From: Poa pratensis
Taxonomy: Eukaryota; Streptophyta; Magnoliopsida; Poales; Poaceae
DNA: 64,000 bases
Assembly (NCBI GenBank): GCA_947311845.1
Contig: CAMZMU010000107.1
Location: forward strand, 20,888,359 to 20,952,358
Direction of reading: 5' to 3'
Position 1 is the stretch's first letter; every line of letters begins with the position of its first letter. Under the pieces are notes generated by a model. It was not told where the DNA came from and did not search any database. It worked only from the letters and a program-made list of their open reading frames with translations. Shown one piece after another: positions 1-10,300 of this stretch. The position numbers and the translations under genes are program-made.

Positions 1-2068
1 GATAAGGATGTCGCCTAGAGGGGGGTGAATAGGCGATTTAAACTTTTCCGGTTTAGGCTTGATAATTGCGGAATAAAACTAGCTATTTAAATTAACAAGC
101 CAACAATCTAAATAAACTAGGCTCACCTATGGGCACCAACAACTTATGCTAAGCAAGACAAGCAACAAGGTGATAGCAATATAGAATACTTCAAGCACGA
201 AGGCTATCACAATGTAAAGTGCATAAGTAAAGTGTTCGGGTATAGAAATAACCGAGACACGCGGAGACGAGGATGTATTCCCGAGTTACTCCTTTTTAGG
301 GGAGTACGTCTCATTGGAGAGGTGTGAGACCACCACAACAGGTTGGTCTCAACGCCACAACAGGCTCGCCTTCTTCTCAGATGAACCGCACCACAAAGGA
401 TTGGTTCACCTACAACTATCGGAATCCTTCAAGGCGGAATCCGGAGCCTTTACAACAACAACCCGGGGCACAACCCACAACTGAATTGGGGCTCCCGGAT
501 GGCTACAAGTGACCACAAGAGGTCTCAACCACCATAATGGCGTCTAGGATCCAAAGACCCAAGAGTAACAAGCTCACAAACTTTCAACTTCCACGAATCC
601 TCGTGGAGAGCACAAACCGATGCACAATGCAATGCCAAGAGCACAAGTGCTCAAATCCTTCACTCTCAAATCCCACCAAAAGTAACTAATACTTATGGGG
701 CGAGAAGAGAGGAAGAACAAAGAAGAATTCAACAAATGGAACTCCAAGATCTAGATGCAAAGGGTTCCCCTCACTTAGAGGGGAGATGGATTGGTGGAAA
801 TGTAGATCTAGATCTCCTCTCTCTTTTCCCACTAATTGGAGGCAAGAATCATGGAGGAATAGAGAGAAATCCAAGCTCAAGAAGGTCAACAATGAGGGGC
901 TTTTTCGTGCTCAATAGCTTGTCTCTTTGGGAAGAAGGGGGCCTTTTATAGGGCCCCACGAAATAGAGCCGTTGCTGGAAAAACGGGGAACCGGATATTC
1001 CGGTTCAACTTTGGACCGGAATTTCCGCCCCAAACCAGAGAGCGGCGCAACTGTTGAAACCTTCTGAAGGTAGTCGGATATTTCCAACCGGATATTTCCA
1101 GAAGGACCGGAATATCCGGTTTTCTGAAAACTGACAGAAACAACAAAACAAAAACTGTAATAACATTTTCATCCAGACTCTGATTTCGATGATCTTGTGC
1201 TCGTTGGAATCGCAACGAAGAGCTCTTCAAGATCATGCAGAGAAACATCATAGTCCATCATGTGAGGAGGAAGCCACAAGGAGAGAGTTTGACCTCTTAT
1301 AGAAAAGACAAACCGGTAAAACCTCCAACATAAAAAACGCAACAAGATATGCATATGAAATCCGTTTTTGATGAACTAGAGCTTGGTATGGAGATGAACA
1401 CAAGCTCTAAATTCTCACATGGATAAAAGCCAAATAAGAACCAAGAAAGATGATATGCCAACAATGCAAAGGTTTGAGCTCTGCACAAAGATGCGATCAA
1501 GTTAGTCACTTGAGAGCCCCTCTTGATAGTACACCGTCTATCCTATAATCCGGTCTCCCCAAAAGCATGAGACCGGTAAAATAGAAAACCTATCAAAATC
1601 ATACATTTGCCTTGCGCATTCCACTTGAGCTAGATGATGACGATCTTGACTCACTCAAGTTGGAACACCTTTCTTGATTGTGCTCGCTAGCACATGCTTG
1701 ATGAAGACTTCTCCAAGTGTTCCCCCATACTCCATTATGAGAGGGCCTTGCTAAGATCCGTCTTCATGTATCCACTTGCACTTCATGTTCTTCTCTTGAT
1801 GTATATGATGGATTGGAGATAAACATGAATGTTCACTACTCAATCTTCTTTTCCAAGCCATGCTTGCAATAAGCTCAACTCTAGATGACCATTCTTCATA
1901 TAAACACTTGAATAGAACATTGGTCATCATATACTCTTTTAGAGTCCAACACATGAAATTCAATCTTTTTTCATGGACAAGATCTATAAAGATATCTCAA
2001 TGCAAACATTAGTCCATAGAGATTGTCATTAATTACCAAAACCACACATGAGGGCACATGCACTTTCA
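1..2068. repeat. non-coding high-copy grass repeat
   Basis: No open frame here resembles a protein. The opening text (a TGTCGCCTAGAGG-type start followed by a G run) and the closing text (a 'gtcattaattaccaaaacc' stretch just before 2050) match, from memory, a very common unclassified repeat of Triticeae-type genomes, probably a non-autonomous LTR-type element. Between 980 and 1125 it carries several near-palindromes of the type CCGGATATTCCGG. I could not place matching terminal repeats or a target duplication, and the left end may lie outside the window. The naming is recollection, not a search result. Confidence 0.5.
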
Positions 2069-2206
2069 GACACCACGAATCTCCGATGGATCTTTTTTTA
2101 GGCTTAAGGCAGACGCTCTGCCATTTGATAATCAAATGGCAGAGCGTCTGCCTTAAGCCTAAAAAAGAAATCCACCGATTATCATGCTCGGGAGATTCGT
2201 AGTGTC
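2069..2206. mobile_element. foldback MITE-like hairpin
   Basis: The terminal 16 bp (gacaccacgaatctcc) are repeated inverted at the other end with one mismatch. Inside is a perfect inverted repeat of 36 bp per arm (2094-2129 and 2131-2166) around a single-base centre at 2130. A transcript would fold into an almost loopless hairpin. No clear target duplication was found, so the transposon superfamily is not assigned. The size (138 bp) and the inverted ends fit a MITE. Confidence 0.7.
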
Positions 2207-2372
2207 ATTCTAGAGCTGTTCTTTGTTTTAGATACAAGTATTTACTTGATATATATTAGCTTGTCTATCTCAGCATGTCAGCGTCCATTACTATCTTTCT
2301 CCATCAAGAAAAAGTTGTAAGCACGAACCAGTAAACCACAAGTACATTGCCTGAATTCATGTGTGCCATAAC

Positions 2373-3066
2373 ACATACCGTTAAAGATAAAGATCTTCTT
2401 ATGGTTTCTTAATAGAAGGGTATTGCTAACAAAATATAACTTGGCTAAAAGGAGATGGACGGGATGTAAAAAATGTGTATTTTGCGATACAGAAGAGTCT
2501 GTAGAACACTTGTTTATATCTTGTCAATTTGTTAAAAATATTTGGCGACTAATACATTTTACCTTTAATATCACACCTCCAACCAGCATTTCTAATTTGT
2601 TTGGAAATTGGCTGAATGGTATTGATAAAGACACGAAGGCTAGGATTCGTATCGGCGTGTCAGCCTTTCTTTGGGCAATTTGGAATTGCCGGAATGATAT
2701 TGTCTTTAACAAAGTTCCAAATCCTCATTTTATGCAAAATTGTGCTCAAGGCTACCCACTAGATCCAGTTGTGGTCACTTCTCCTGTCAGAAGCCCAGCG
2801 GGATCTTATGGATTCCGGATGTACTCGAATGATGGTGGTCGTTCGGGCTATCTTCTCCCGAAATGGGTGGCGTCATGCTACAAGAATTGATGGATAGATT
2901 GTTGCTTTTCCTTTGGCTCATTTACATTTCTACACTGTGCGATCAGTGACTTGTTTTTGTAATAAGTTCAGACCTTGATGCTCCTTTTTAATAAAAACAA
3001 AAGCGGCCGTATGTATCATTTTGATGCAGAGGCTGGGACGAGGCTCCCATTTCTTAAAAAAAAAAA
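2373..3066 (+). mobile_element. 5'-truncated LINE (ORF2 C-terminus)
   Basis: A short L1-type LINE copy flanked by a perfect 12-bp target duplication, GTGTGCCATAAC, at 2361-2372 and 3067-3078. The coding remnant, about 2375-2890, reads as the zinc-binding domain that follows reverse transcriptase in plant LINEs: CKKCVFCD with a later H..F..C spacing, then the WAIWNCRND motif. The 3' UTR has the usual grass LINE ending (gatgcagaggctggga near 3025) and a poly(A) run ending at 3066. Endonuclease and reverse transcriptase are missing because of 5' truncation. Confidence 0.85.
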
Positions 3067-3125
3067 GTGTGCCATAACCCCAATCATTCATTTCTGGTGG
3101 AGCACATGTAACACTTTATGTACTA

Positions 3126-3239
3126 CTCCGTCCAGAAATAGATGTCTTTGATTTGTCCAAACTCGGATGTATGTGTACACTAAAACATGTCTACATACAG
3201 CCGAATTTAGATAAATCTAAAACATCCTTTTTGAGGGAG
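3126..3239. mobile_element. Stowaway MITE
   Basis: It begins CTCCGTCC and ends in GAGGGAG, flanked by TA on both sides (3124-3125 and 3240-3241). The subterminal sequence (agaaatagatgtctttgat against aaatctaaaacatcc) is partly inverted. These are the hallmarks of Tc1/mariner-derived Stowaway elements of grasses. Confidence 0.85.
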
Positions 3240-3241
3240 TA

Positions 3242-4118
3242 ACAGATTCCGACCTTCTACCTGTTTCCACGCTGCGACACTTTACCTGTGCTGAATTACG
3301 CCTATTACTATTACTTTCTGCTGTAGTGTCACTTCTCCGAGAGCCCCTAAAGACAAGAAGCTTGAAACATCCTAAAATTCCGCGTGACGATAGCTCCAAC
3401 TACATATCTTAATCAAGAATTGGCGCAAGATTCGTGTGAATTGTGGACCTTTGCTTCTCTTACTAGTAATTTTTTACTGTTTTTCGTCTCGTTTGCTGAT
3501 GCGCCGACACAGCAGTCTAGCTCTATCAGGGTACTTTTATAACTATAAAACTGTTGTTTTTTGGAACAGCACGCAAATGCGTTTCATTTTATATTAGGGC
3601 AAGATTCGACCGCCGAACAGGTAGTATCTTCACCAGCTATCGTGAGCTGCATAAACCATTAGCAAATGCATGAGCCCACAGATAATGGATGTTAGCTGGT
3701 ACCTGGTAGCAACCGGAAAGATTGCTCTGTTCTTGAGATCTCACTCAAGAACATAAGTACATACGAGCAGAAGTCTGCATTGGTAGCTTTTATTTACTGC
3801 AGGAGGCAAAGAACATAAGGAATCGACCAAACATTTACATCGCCCGACGAACCCAACCAAAAAGAATGGAAAGAACCGACATACACCTTGGCATTCTATA
3901 CGTAGGATCAACATCAGATCTACACAAACAAAAAATAGAATGGCAAACTAGAATCCTAAATCCCCACATATAATCGTCTTGCATCTTGACCATAGGCCTC
4001 GCACCTCATACCCGAATCTTCTTCTTTTTTTTCTTGAGCTTCTCGTCATATCCGTTGTTGGATCTCAAGAAGACCGTCAGATCTCAAGTCTTGCTCCACC
4101 AAAGAACACGCTCGATCC
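3242..4118. other. intergenic, includes 3' flank of next gene
   Basis: No gene seen. The part nearest 4118 is AT-rich and probably contains the 3' UTR of the minus-strand gene that ends at 4119. The rest shows no recognisable repeat or protein similarity. Confidence 0.5.
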
Positions 4119-4676
4119 TCAATGCGCCATGGCTTGCCCGTACTGGAAGCTCCTCTGGGTGTAGGCGAACTGCTGCTGCGCGTGCACGGCCGGCTTGCAC
4201 TGCGCCGTGGACGTCGGCAGCGCGGCGTGCTTGTAGTGCTGCGTGGTGGGCAGCGAGTGGGAGGAGACGACGAAGCGGCGGACGCCGGAGCGCACCTTGT
4301 AGAGGACGTGCGCCCAGGTGCCCTTGCTCTGGCGGCCCAGCGCGGCCACCTCCTCCTCGTTCATCTCGAGGTCGTCCGCGAAGCCCAGCTTCTTGGAGAG
4401 CAGCCAGCCGAGGCCCCAGTCCCACCAGCGCTTGACCGGCCCGCCGGCGGCGCCGAACGCGCTAGCGAGGGAGGGCGCGGACTGGGAGCGGCGGAACGCC
4501 CACTCGGCGGACGCGGAGGAGAGGGGCTGGATCTTGCCGGAGATGGTGGAGAGCCGCTTGCGGAGGCCCATGAGGTGGCTCTCCGATTTCCCGCCGTGGG
4601 AGGTGGGCAGGTCGTCCTTGAGCGGCCGGGTTGGTAGGAACCGGGACTTCTGGATGTTCTCTAGGATGGTGGCCAT
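4119..4676 (-). CDS. conserved plant protein, unknown function
   Basis: An intact single-exon frame of 185 codons. I chose the Met at 4674-4676 because it lies in a strong plant initiation context (gtcgccATGGcc) and starts the MATILENIQKSRFLPTRP block. An upstream in-frame Met at 4724 would add 16 residues with no conserved look. The protein is basic, with no signal peptide and no clear membrane span. The segments SESHLMGLRKRLS, SSASAEWAFRRSQSAPS, a tryptophan-rich RWWDWGLGWLLSKK stretch and LEMNEEEVAALGRQSKG look highly conserved and match my recollection of a plant-specific family with no established function. The GC content is high and typical of a grass exon. Neighbours give no functional clue. 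I do not assign a role. Confidence 0.8.
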   Translation of the reverse strand: MATILENIQKSRFLPTRPLKDDLPTSHGGKSESHLMGLRKRLSTISGKIQPLSSASAEWAFRRSQSAPSLASAFGAAGGPVKRWWDWGLGWLLSKKLGFADDLEMNEEEVAALGRQSKGTWAHVLYKVRSGVRRFVVSSHSLPTTQHYKHAALPTSTAQCKPAVHAQQQFAYTQRSFQYGQAMAH

Positions 4677-5513
4677 GGCGACCAGGCAAGACAGAGAGAG
4701 AAGGGACTCAGGAGGTGGCGGCAATGGCCTTCTTCTCCTCCTTCTGCTCCAGATCTCCTCTGCTTTCTTGCTTGCTTGGTGTGGGGGGTTGGCGGGGAGG
4801 ACGGACAGGGGGGGAGGTCAGGGAATGCGCGTTGGGTATATGTGGTGGCGGGCTTTTGTCTCCGGCCGGCGGTTCGGTTCGTCGCAGCTGTGTGGACAGG
4901 CTGGTCTCATCAGTCGGCCATCGGGGGCCACGATTCAGTCTGCAGTTGAAACCTTCGTGCACCGATGAATCAACTGGAGCCGTGTTGGCGAATGATGGGT
5001 GTCAGCAGCTGCTGGTGCAGTGCGGTGCGTGGATACCACCTGGCAGTTGGCACCGGCTGCCTTGCTTTGACGTCCACCACGTGGAGAACTTTCTGACTCT
5101 GTTCGCTGTCGGGACAATTCTTCTACCGATTCTCCATCCTGGCCTAGGGCATTCCCATACCACACGTGGAATGCGAGGAAGTTTCTTAACCATTTCTGAA
5201 CTTTCTACCTTCTACACATATGGCGGCGTGGAGTGGTAAAAATGCTGCGAATTGCCGTTGCTGTTTGTCCTTGGAGCAAACGGACAGCTTGCAGCAATGC
5301 CTCATTTTATTAAAAAAGTAGGAGGAAATTGACCGGTTCATTAGCGGGGAACCGACCGAAAACCGTAAACGGACAGCTTTCACTTGCACTCTGTTTGCAG
5401 TTGCACTACTTATTAAGTATAATCTACGTACTGCCTGTCCTCTCCTGTCAGGTTTCGCAGGAATCTACGATGAATTGATGATCATCTCAATAATATGTAC
5501 CAGATGTTTGCTA
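4677..5513. other. 5' flank of the 4119-4676 gene
   Basis: Probable 5' UTR and promoter of the minus-strand gene, running up to a Stowaway element. Overlapping GC-rich open frames on both strands show no protein-like conservation. No other feature is supported. Confidence 0.5.
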
Positions 5514-5636
5514 CTCCCTCCGATCCATATTAATGGTCTCAACATTGTCTAGATACGGATGCATCTAGTCTAAACACTTAACTAGATACATCCGTATCTA
5601 GATAAAGTTGAGTCCATTAATATGGATCGGAGGGAG
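5514..5636. mobile_element. Stowaway MITE
   Basis: Near-perfect terminal inverted repeats: CTCCCTCCGATCCATATTAA at the left and its inverse ending CGGAGGGAG at the right. Flanking TA duplications are at 5512-5513 and 5637-5638. Total length is 123 bp and the ends fold onto each other with few mismatches, so this is a young or well-preserved copy. Confidence 0.93.
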
Positions 5637-6915
5637 TATTATTATAGCGGGGCTACGGCCTATTTCGTCATACTAATAATACTATAAGAAAAAGGGCCAG
5701 GGCGGCTGCATTATGTCTGTGATTAGCTCTCAAATAATATAAGCAGCTCCAAAATCCAGTCTCAGAAAACGCAAAAGGTCGCACAGGAGAACTGAACATG
5801 GGGGGTGAAGTAAATCATCCAGATGCAATGGCAAACAACAACGCCCATTCTTCCTACCGGAACGGTTTGTCATCTTTCAGGCACTCATAGGAAACTTTAA
5901 GGCAGGCCTTTCCATGAACAGGCGCCCTGGCTTTCCATCGTTGCATAATTGCATTGCAGCGCATTCACAAGCACCTTTCACAGGGTGGAAAACTAGTACA
6001 CTGCTCAGCTCATTTCACGCCAAAATCATGGACGCCGGCCTAAAATCTCCCAACATGTGTTCCATACGTGCGACGGTGACGTGCAACTCGAGCATGTTAT
6101 ACAACCGGAGATCGATGTGGCTCTGAAGGAGCGAGCGGTGGCCGCTGTAGACATCAGAGCTGCGGTTGAGAAGTCCAGCTCCGATACTACACCCGGCCCG
6201 GCCCGGCCCTACCCTACCGTCGGTTGCTTCCTCCCGCCGACACCAATGAAACGGCGAGGTAGGTGGAAGAAGAGTGGAGGCCCACAACCGCCGCTCCTCT
6301 GTTCCTTTCCTCCACCCTCGTGGCGTGGAAGCAGTTTGACTGACCCACAACCGTCTTTCTGTCCGTCGTCACTGAACCGAAGCATCAGGCTGTAATATGC
6401 CTTTGTTCGGCTTCCGGTTCTTGAGGTTGGTTGGTGGTAGCTGCAATGCAATGCAAAGAACCCAGGTATGTTTGTGTTTTCCTGTTCTGCGCAGGCAAAG
6501 ATAGGGACTTCCGGAGTTTCTGCAGATGGCACGCGAGCAAAACGATCTGTGTTTTAGTTCCCAGATACTAGTATTATTGTACAGTTCAGAGTGTGTAATT
6601 CCACATTTTCGGTCAGTGGACAGTCATGTTCGACCTGATAGAGACTTGTTACAACCGCTCGAAACAAATGACATCAGCTACTCGAGATAACGTATAACCC
6701 GACCATGTGCAGATGTGCTTGCTTCATGCAAAGCTCATGTAAAACATGGCAGTATACCTTTCATCAGAGACGGCAAGGCCGTGGATATGCCTGATATACA
6801 TGTTACAAGCCTCAGAAATGGTTATTTTACAGCAGTGGGTCACATCTGCTGAGGCATTTTGGCCAGAATATACTGCCATGGAGTTCACAAAGAGTATGTC
6901 AAGTACAACACAAAT
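5637..6915. other. intergenic, possible small coding remnant
   Basis: No confident gene. On the minus strand at 6015-6350, 111 codons are open; the last 35 or so (around LLQSHIDLRLYNMLELHV) look more protein-like than the rest, but I do not recognise a family. The part next to 6916 is probably the 3' UTR of the SDR42E-type gene. Confidence 0.35.
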
Positions 6916-7355
6916 TTAAGCTCTCGCTCTCGCTCTCTTGAGCAGAAGCCGGAGGGAAAAGAACCCCAGGGCAACGGTTTGCCAGAACCACCCTCTAGCG
7001 TTCCTCGGGTCAACCTTCCTCGCCAAGAATCAGGCATAGATGCCTTCCCCGATGTGCAACGCAACAGCGGCCACGAGGACTAGACGAATCACCAGAATTG
7101 ACCGGAAGACAAATAGATGGATGGCAAGCACCCACTTCAGTGGACCAACAGGCGGAAGGCAAGCAGCAGAAAACACAGCTAGCATCCCAATTGTTACTGC
7201 AAACCAGATGAATATGGTCGGGCCATCCAGTTCTCTCCTCTTCCGTTCCTGCCAATAGGAGATGGTTGCAGCCAGGCCTTCTGAGGACTCGTCATAGGCA
7301 CGTAGCCAAGTTCCCCTTTTGCTTTCAAGTATGAAAAGTAGTGTGTGACACCCAC
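6916..7355 (-). CDS. SDR42E: SDR42E-type gene, exon 5 with membrane domain
   Basis: Begins after TGTGACAG at 7356-7357 with VGVTHYFSYLKA and ends at TAA 6916-6918. It finishes the dehydrogenase (ELGYVPM), has a 1-bp loss near 7281, then reads GLAATISYWQERKRRELDG and several hydrophobic helices. The tail ALHIGEGIYA-x-FLARK and GWFWQTVALGFFSLRLLLKR resembles the TMEM254/DUF4499 membrane domain. The x is TGA at 7030-7032; a Trp codon (TGG) is expected there. The frame stays open and family-like for 37 more codons after the TGA, so decay, if real, is recent. Confidence 0.8.
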
Positions 7356-10300
7356 CTGTCACAATGAACTACCAGCATTAGTATATGATCCACCTACACA
7401 TGGACTATCATTTGTTTGCTCCCACTCATCAGTCATCAATACAAATATTATAGCAAGCCTACTTGCTTAGCACAAGCTTAAGTATGTCAGTAGACATATC
7501 CCTTGAACATGACCATTTTCAAAGTAACGCTGAAACAGCCGTGACTAGTATACTGCATATGGATCATCACTTTTTTTTTGACGCACAAACAGTAGGGAAG
7601 ACCTGTACTGTTATATTTTCTATTAAAACGCCACACAGGCCACTATTTACATATCATCGGGAGGGTCGATTTGGTGCCCGAGCACACCTGGTCCCGGTAT
7701 CTCCACCGTCCAAGTAGCGTTGAGATTAGGTACAGGTTCGTTGTCCGCTTGTGTGAGGTGGTGGTAAATTATGTGGGGACGCGGTGAATAGCTGTGACCC
7801 ACCTCGGTTGTGGTAACGCCGGAAATTTCTGTCCGTTGGGAACATGACGGCAGCATTTCCTGGTCCGCGTCGTCTTCCCCACCATCTACTCGCCCGTCCC
7901 CGGCGTCCCGTCGCCCTCGCCCGCGCCGCTCGCCGGGCCTCCTCCTGGTCCACTCTCCCGCCGACGCCCCGCATCAGCACCTCCATCCACAAACCTTATC
8001 TCTTAAAATCGATTCTTTCCGATGCGTCTCAATCCACACCTCCTGGCGACCTGGTCTCGTCGGTTGCGTTGCGGCCGCCGGTGAGGGCAGCTACGGCCAC
8101 CGCCCGGCAGATCCTCCGCGTCGAAGCCGTCTTCTCGGGGAACGAGCAGGGCCACGTGGGGGACGCGCACCTCGTGCTGGATCTCGCACCGCGGCGACCT
8201 CCACGCCGCTGTTCCTCGAGCAATGGTGCCTCTTGCTCGCCCTCCGCTCCATTCCTTGTCGCGCGCTCCACGTTCTGCTACTTACCCAGATTTTCCACCC
8301 GCCACCAGCAGGAAGGAAGACCTTTCCTGCCTGGCTGCTCGCCGCCGGGGGATCGACCTCCGCTGTGGATGTCCTCCACATCCTTCTACTTGGCCGCGGA
8401 CTGCCTTCAGCACGAGGATGAACAAGCATACACGCCGAGGTAAACACTCTCTCCGATCTGCTGCTCTGGCATGTACGGGATGGTCTCTCTGCGCAGCATC
8501 ACTCACTCTGGGGAATGGGTTGACTAAGAATCCTGTTACAGTTTGCACGCCTCAGCCATCGATAATTGATCAGACAAGGTATTCCCATCTCACAAAAACT
8601 GTTTGACCGAGCTGGTTGCAAGGCATTTCAAGGTAACCGATATAAGCACACTTTTATCTGAACAACAATCAAGATTGTCTATGTTACTGCAGTCAATATG
8701 AACCATCATATCTTGGCATGTTAGGTGAAAGTTATCCATTACGTTGACGTTGCTAGCTGATATGCACGTCCATAATTCCAAGTTCCACTTATTGTACAAG
8801 TAAATGTCAGGCTGGTTTTGCTTGCAGCTGGAACAATTGTTGGATTTTGTGTTCTTAGATTTTTTCAGCAATGTGTTCATCTATTACAAGAATATGAGCT
8901 GCTAGAAAACCACTCAAGCCTTCCACAAACATAATTGCGACATCACTATACAGCCGTTTAGTCCAAAGTTGACATTCACTTATTGCAGGAAAATTCAATA
9001 CAGGCTCTAATACTTCTTGACAGTAATCATTCATTGAAGAACAGTTTATTGGTAAGGCAAATAAGAATAGCTGGGCTCATAGATGCCGTACCACCTGCAC
9101 CCTTAGCCGCAAAGCAAGCATCTTACCTTGTACTTTCTATTGTCTTGTTTCCTGAGCATAGTGTCAGTTTCTTGCATACAAATGTGAAAAATATAAGGAC
9201 CAAACTCGTGGTAATTGCTGCCAAAAATTAGGATCTGAGTCGTTGCAGGATAAACAAACCCTAAGATTAAAAAAAAATAACTAAGAAATATGAGTAAATG
9301 TAGTTGCATCAGTCGTTTAGTTTCTTCCACCCTTGTTCATTTGTGCTAAACTCATTTTATTTCCACTTTTGAACGCAGCTCAATAAATTTTTCTGGTTTG
9401 CTGAACTTCATACATGACATGTGCTTGCTCCACATACCATCTGCAGTTGGTTGTACATACATATCCATGCCTCGGCAGAAATGTTTGTAAGTGAGCAGTC
9501 AAAGTGGTGAGCAAGCTCTACACGGCGACACACTGCCAGAGTAGCGGGAGAAGTGGAGCCGGGTGGTTTTCCAAGTGAAAATTATAGATGATAGTTTGGA
9601 GTTTGATTGCGAGTGTTGCTAGTTCCCACACTTGGGCATGTTGTGTTGCCATTTGCTGAAGGTGCTGACTGGCGTCTGGCTGTGGCTTGGCCTGGTTCTG
9701 GTGGTGTGGGAGCTCGGCGTGCAGCTCCGGCGACGGAGCTGGGCTTGGAGGAGTGTGGGGTTTCTCCCCGGCCTATGTTCGTTCAGCGATCTTTGTGCCA
9801 TCGTTGTGGTGGCATCCCATCAGGCTCTTCAACTCTTCATCGGCGTTCCTCCAAGCTTCGGATATTTCTTCGGCGGCTCGTTCCGACGACGGCGGAGATC
9901 TGTGGTGTGGCTGGTTTTTTTCCGGGGCAGGTCGCTTCTGGTGCCTTCGCGTGTGTGCGTGCGTGACATGTAATCTTGTTCTTTGATCTGTGCTATGTCA
10001 TGTGCCGTTCCTCAAAAAAAAAAAAATTCTGTTTTGTTTACATTCTGAATTGCCACTCTATGGTTCCCGATGCATATTCTAGGTGATGGACTACCTGCAC
10101 ATGAAGGAGATACAGGCTCGGCACATTTTGAAGCAGTGGACACATACTACCTGAATATCTAGTGCAATACCAGAACTCTAGAAGAACCAGCTATGTAAAA
10201 GGACTTTCATTGTGCGCCTTGGTGGACTGTCGACTTGCTGATTAGCATGTCTGAGCAACTTTCGCTCTGTCAAAAATAGTCACCTTTATGCATTTTTAGG

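Noticed and set aside
4084..4968. Several GC-rich plus-strand frames up to 216 codons over the gene at 4119-4676
   Set aside because: Shadows of the minus-strand gene; the minus frame has the good initiation site and conserved blocks.
7010..7362. Stand-alone small membrane protein at 7030-7362
   Set aside because: It is the last exon of the SDR42E-type gene: the splice acceptor at 7356-7357 and the upstream reading VTHYFSYLKA show it is not independent.
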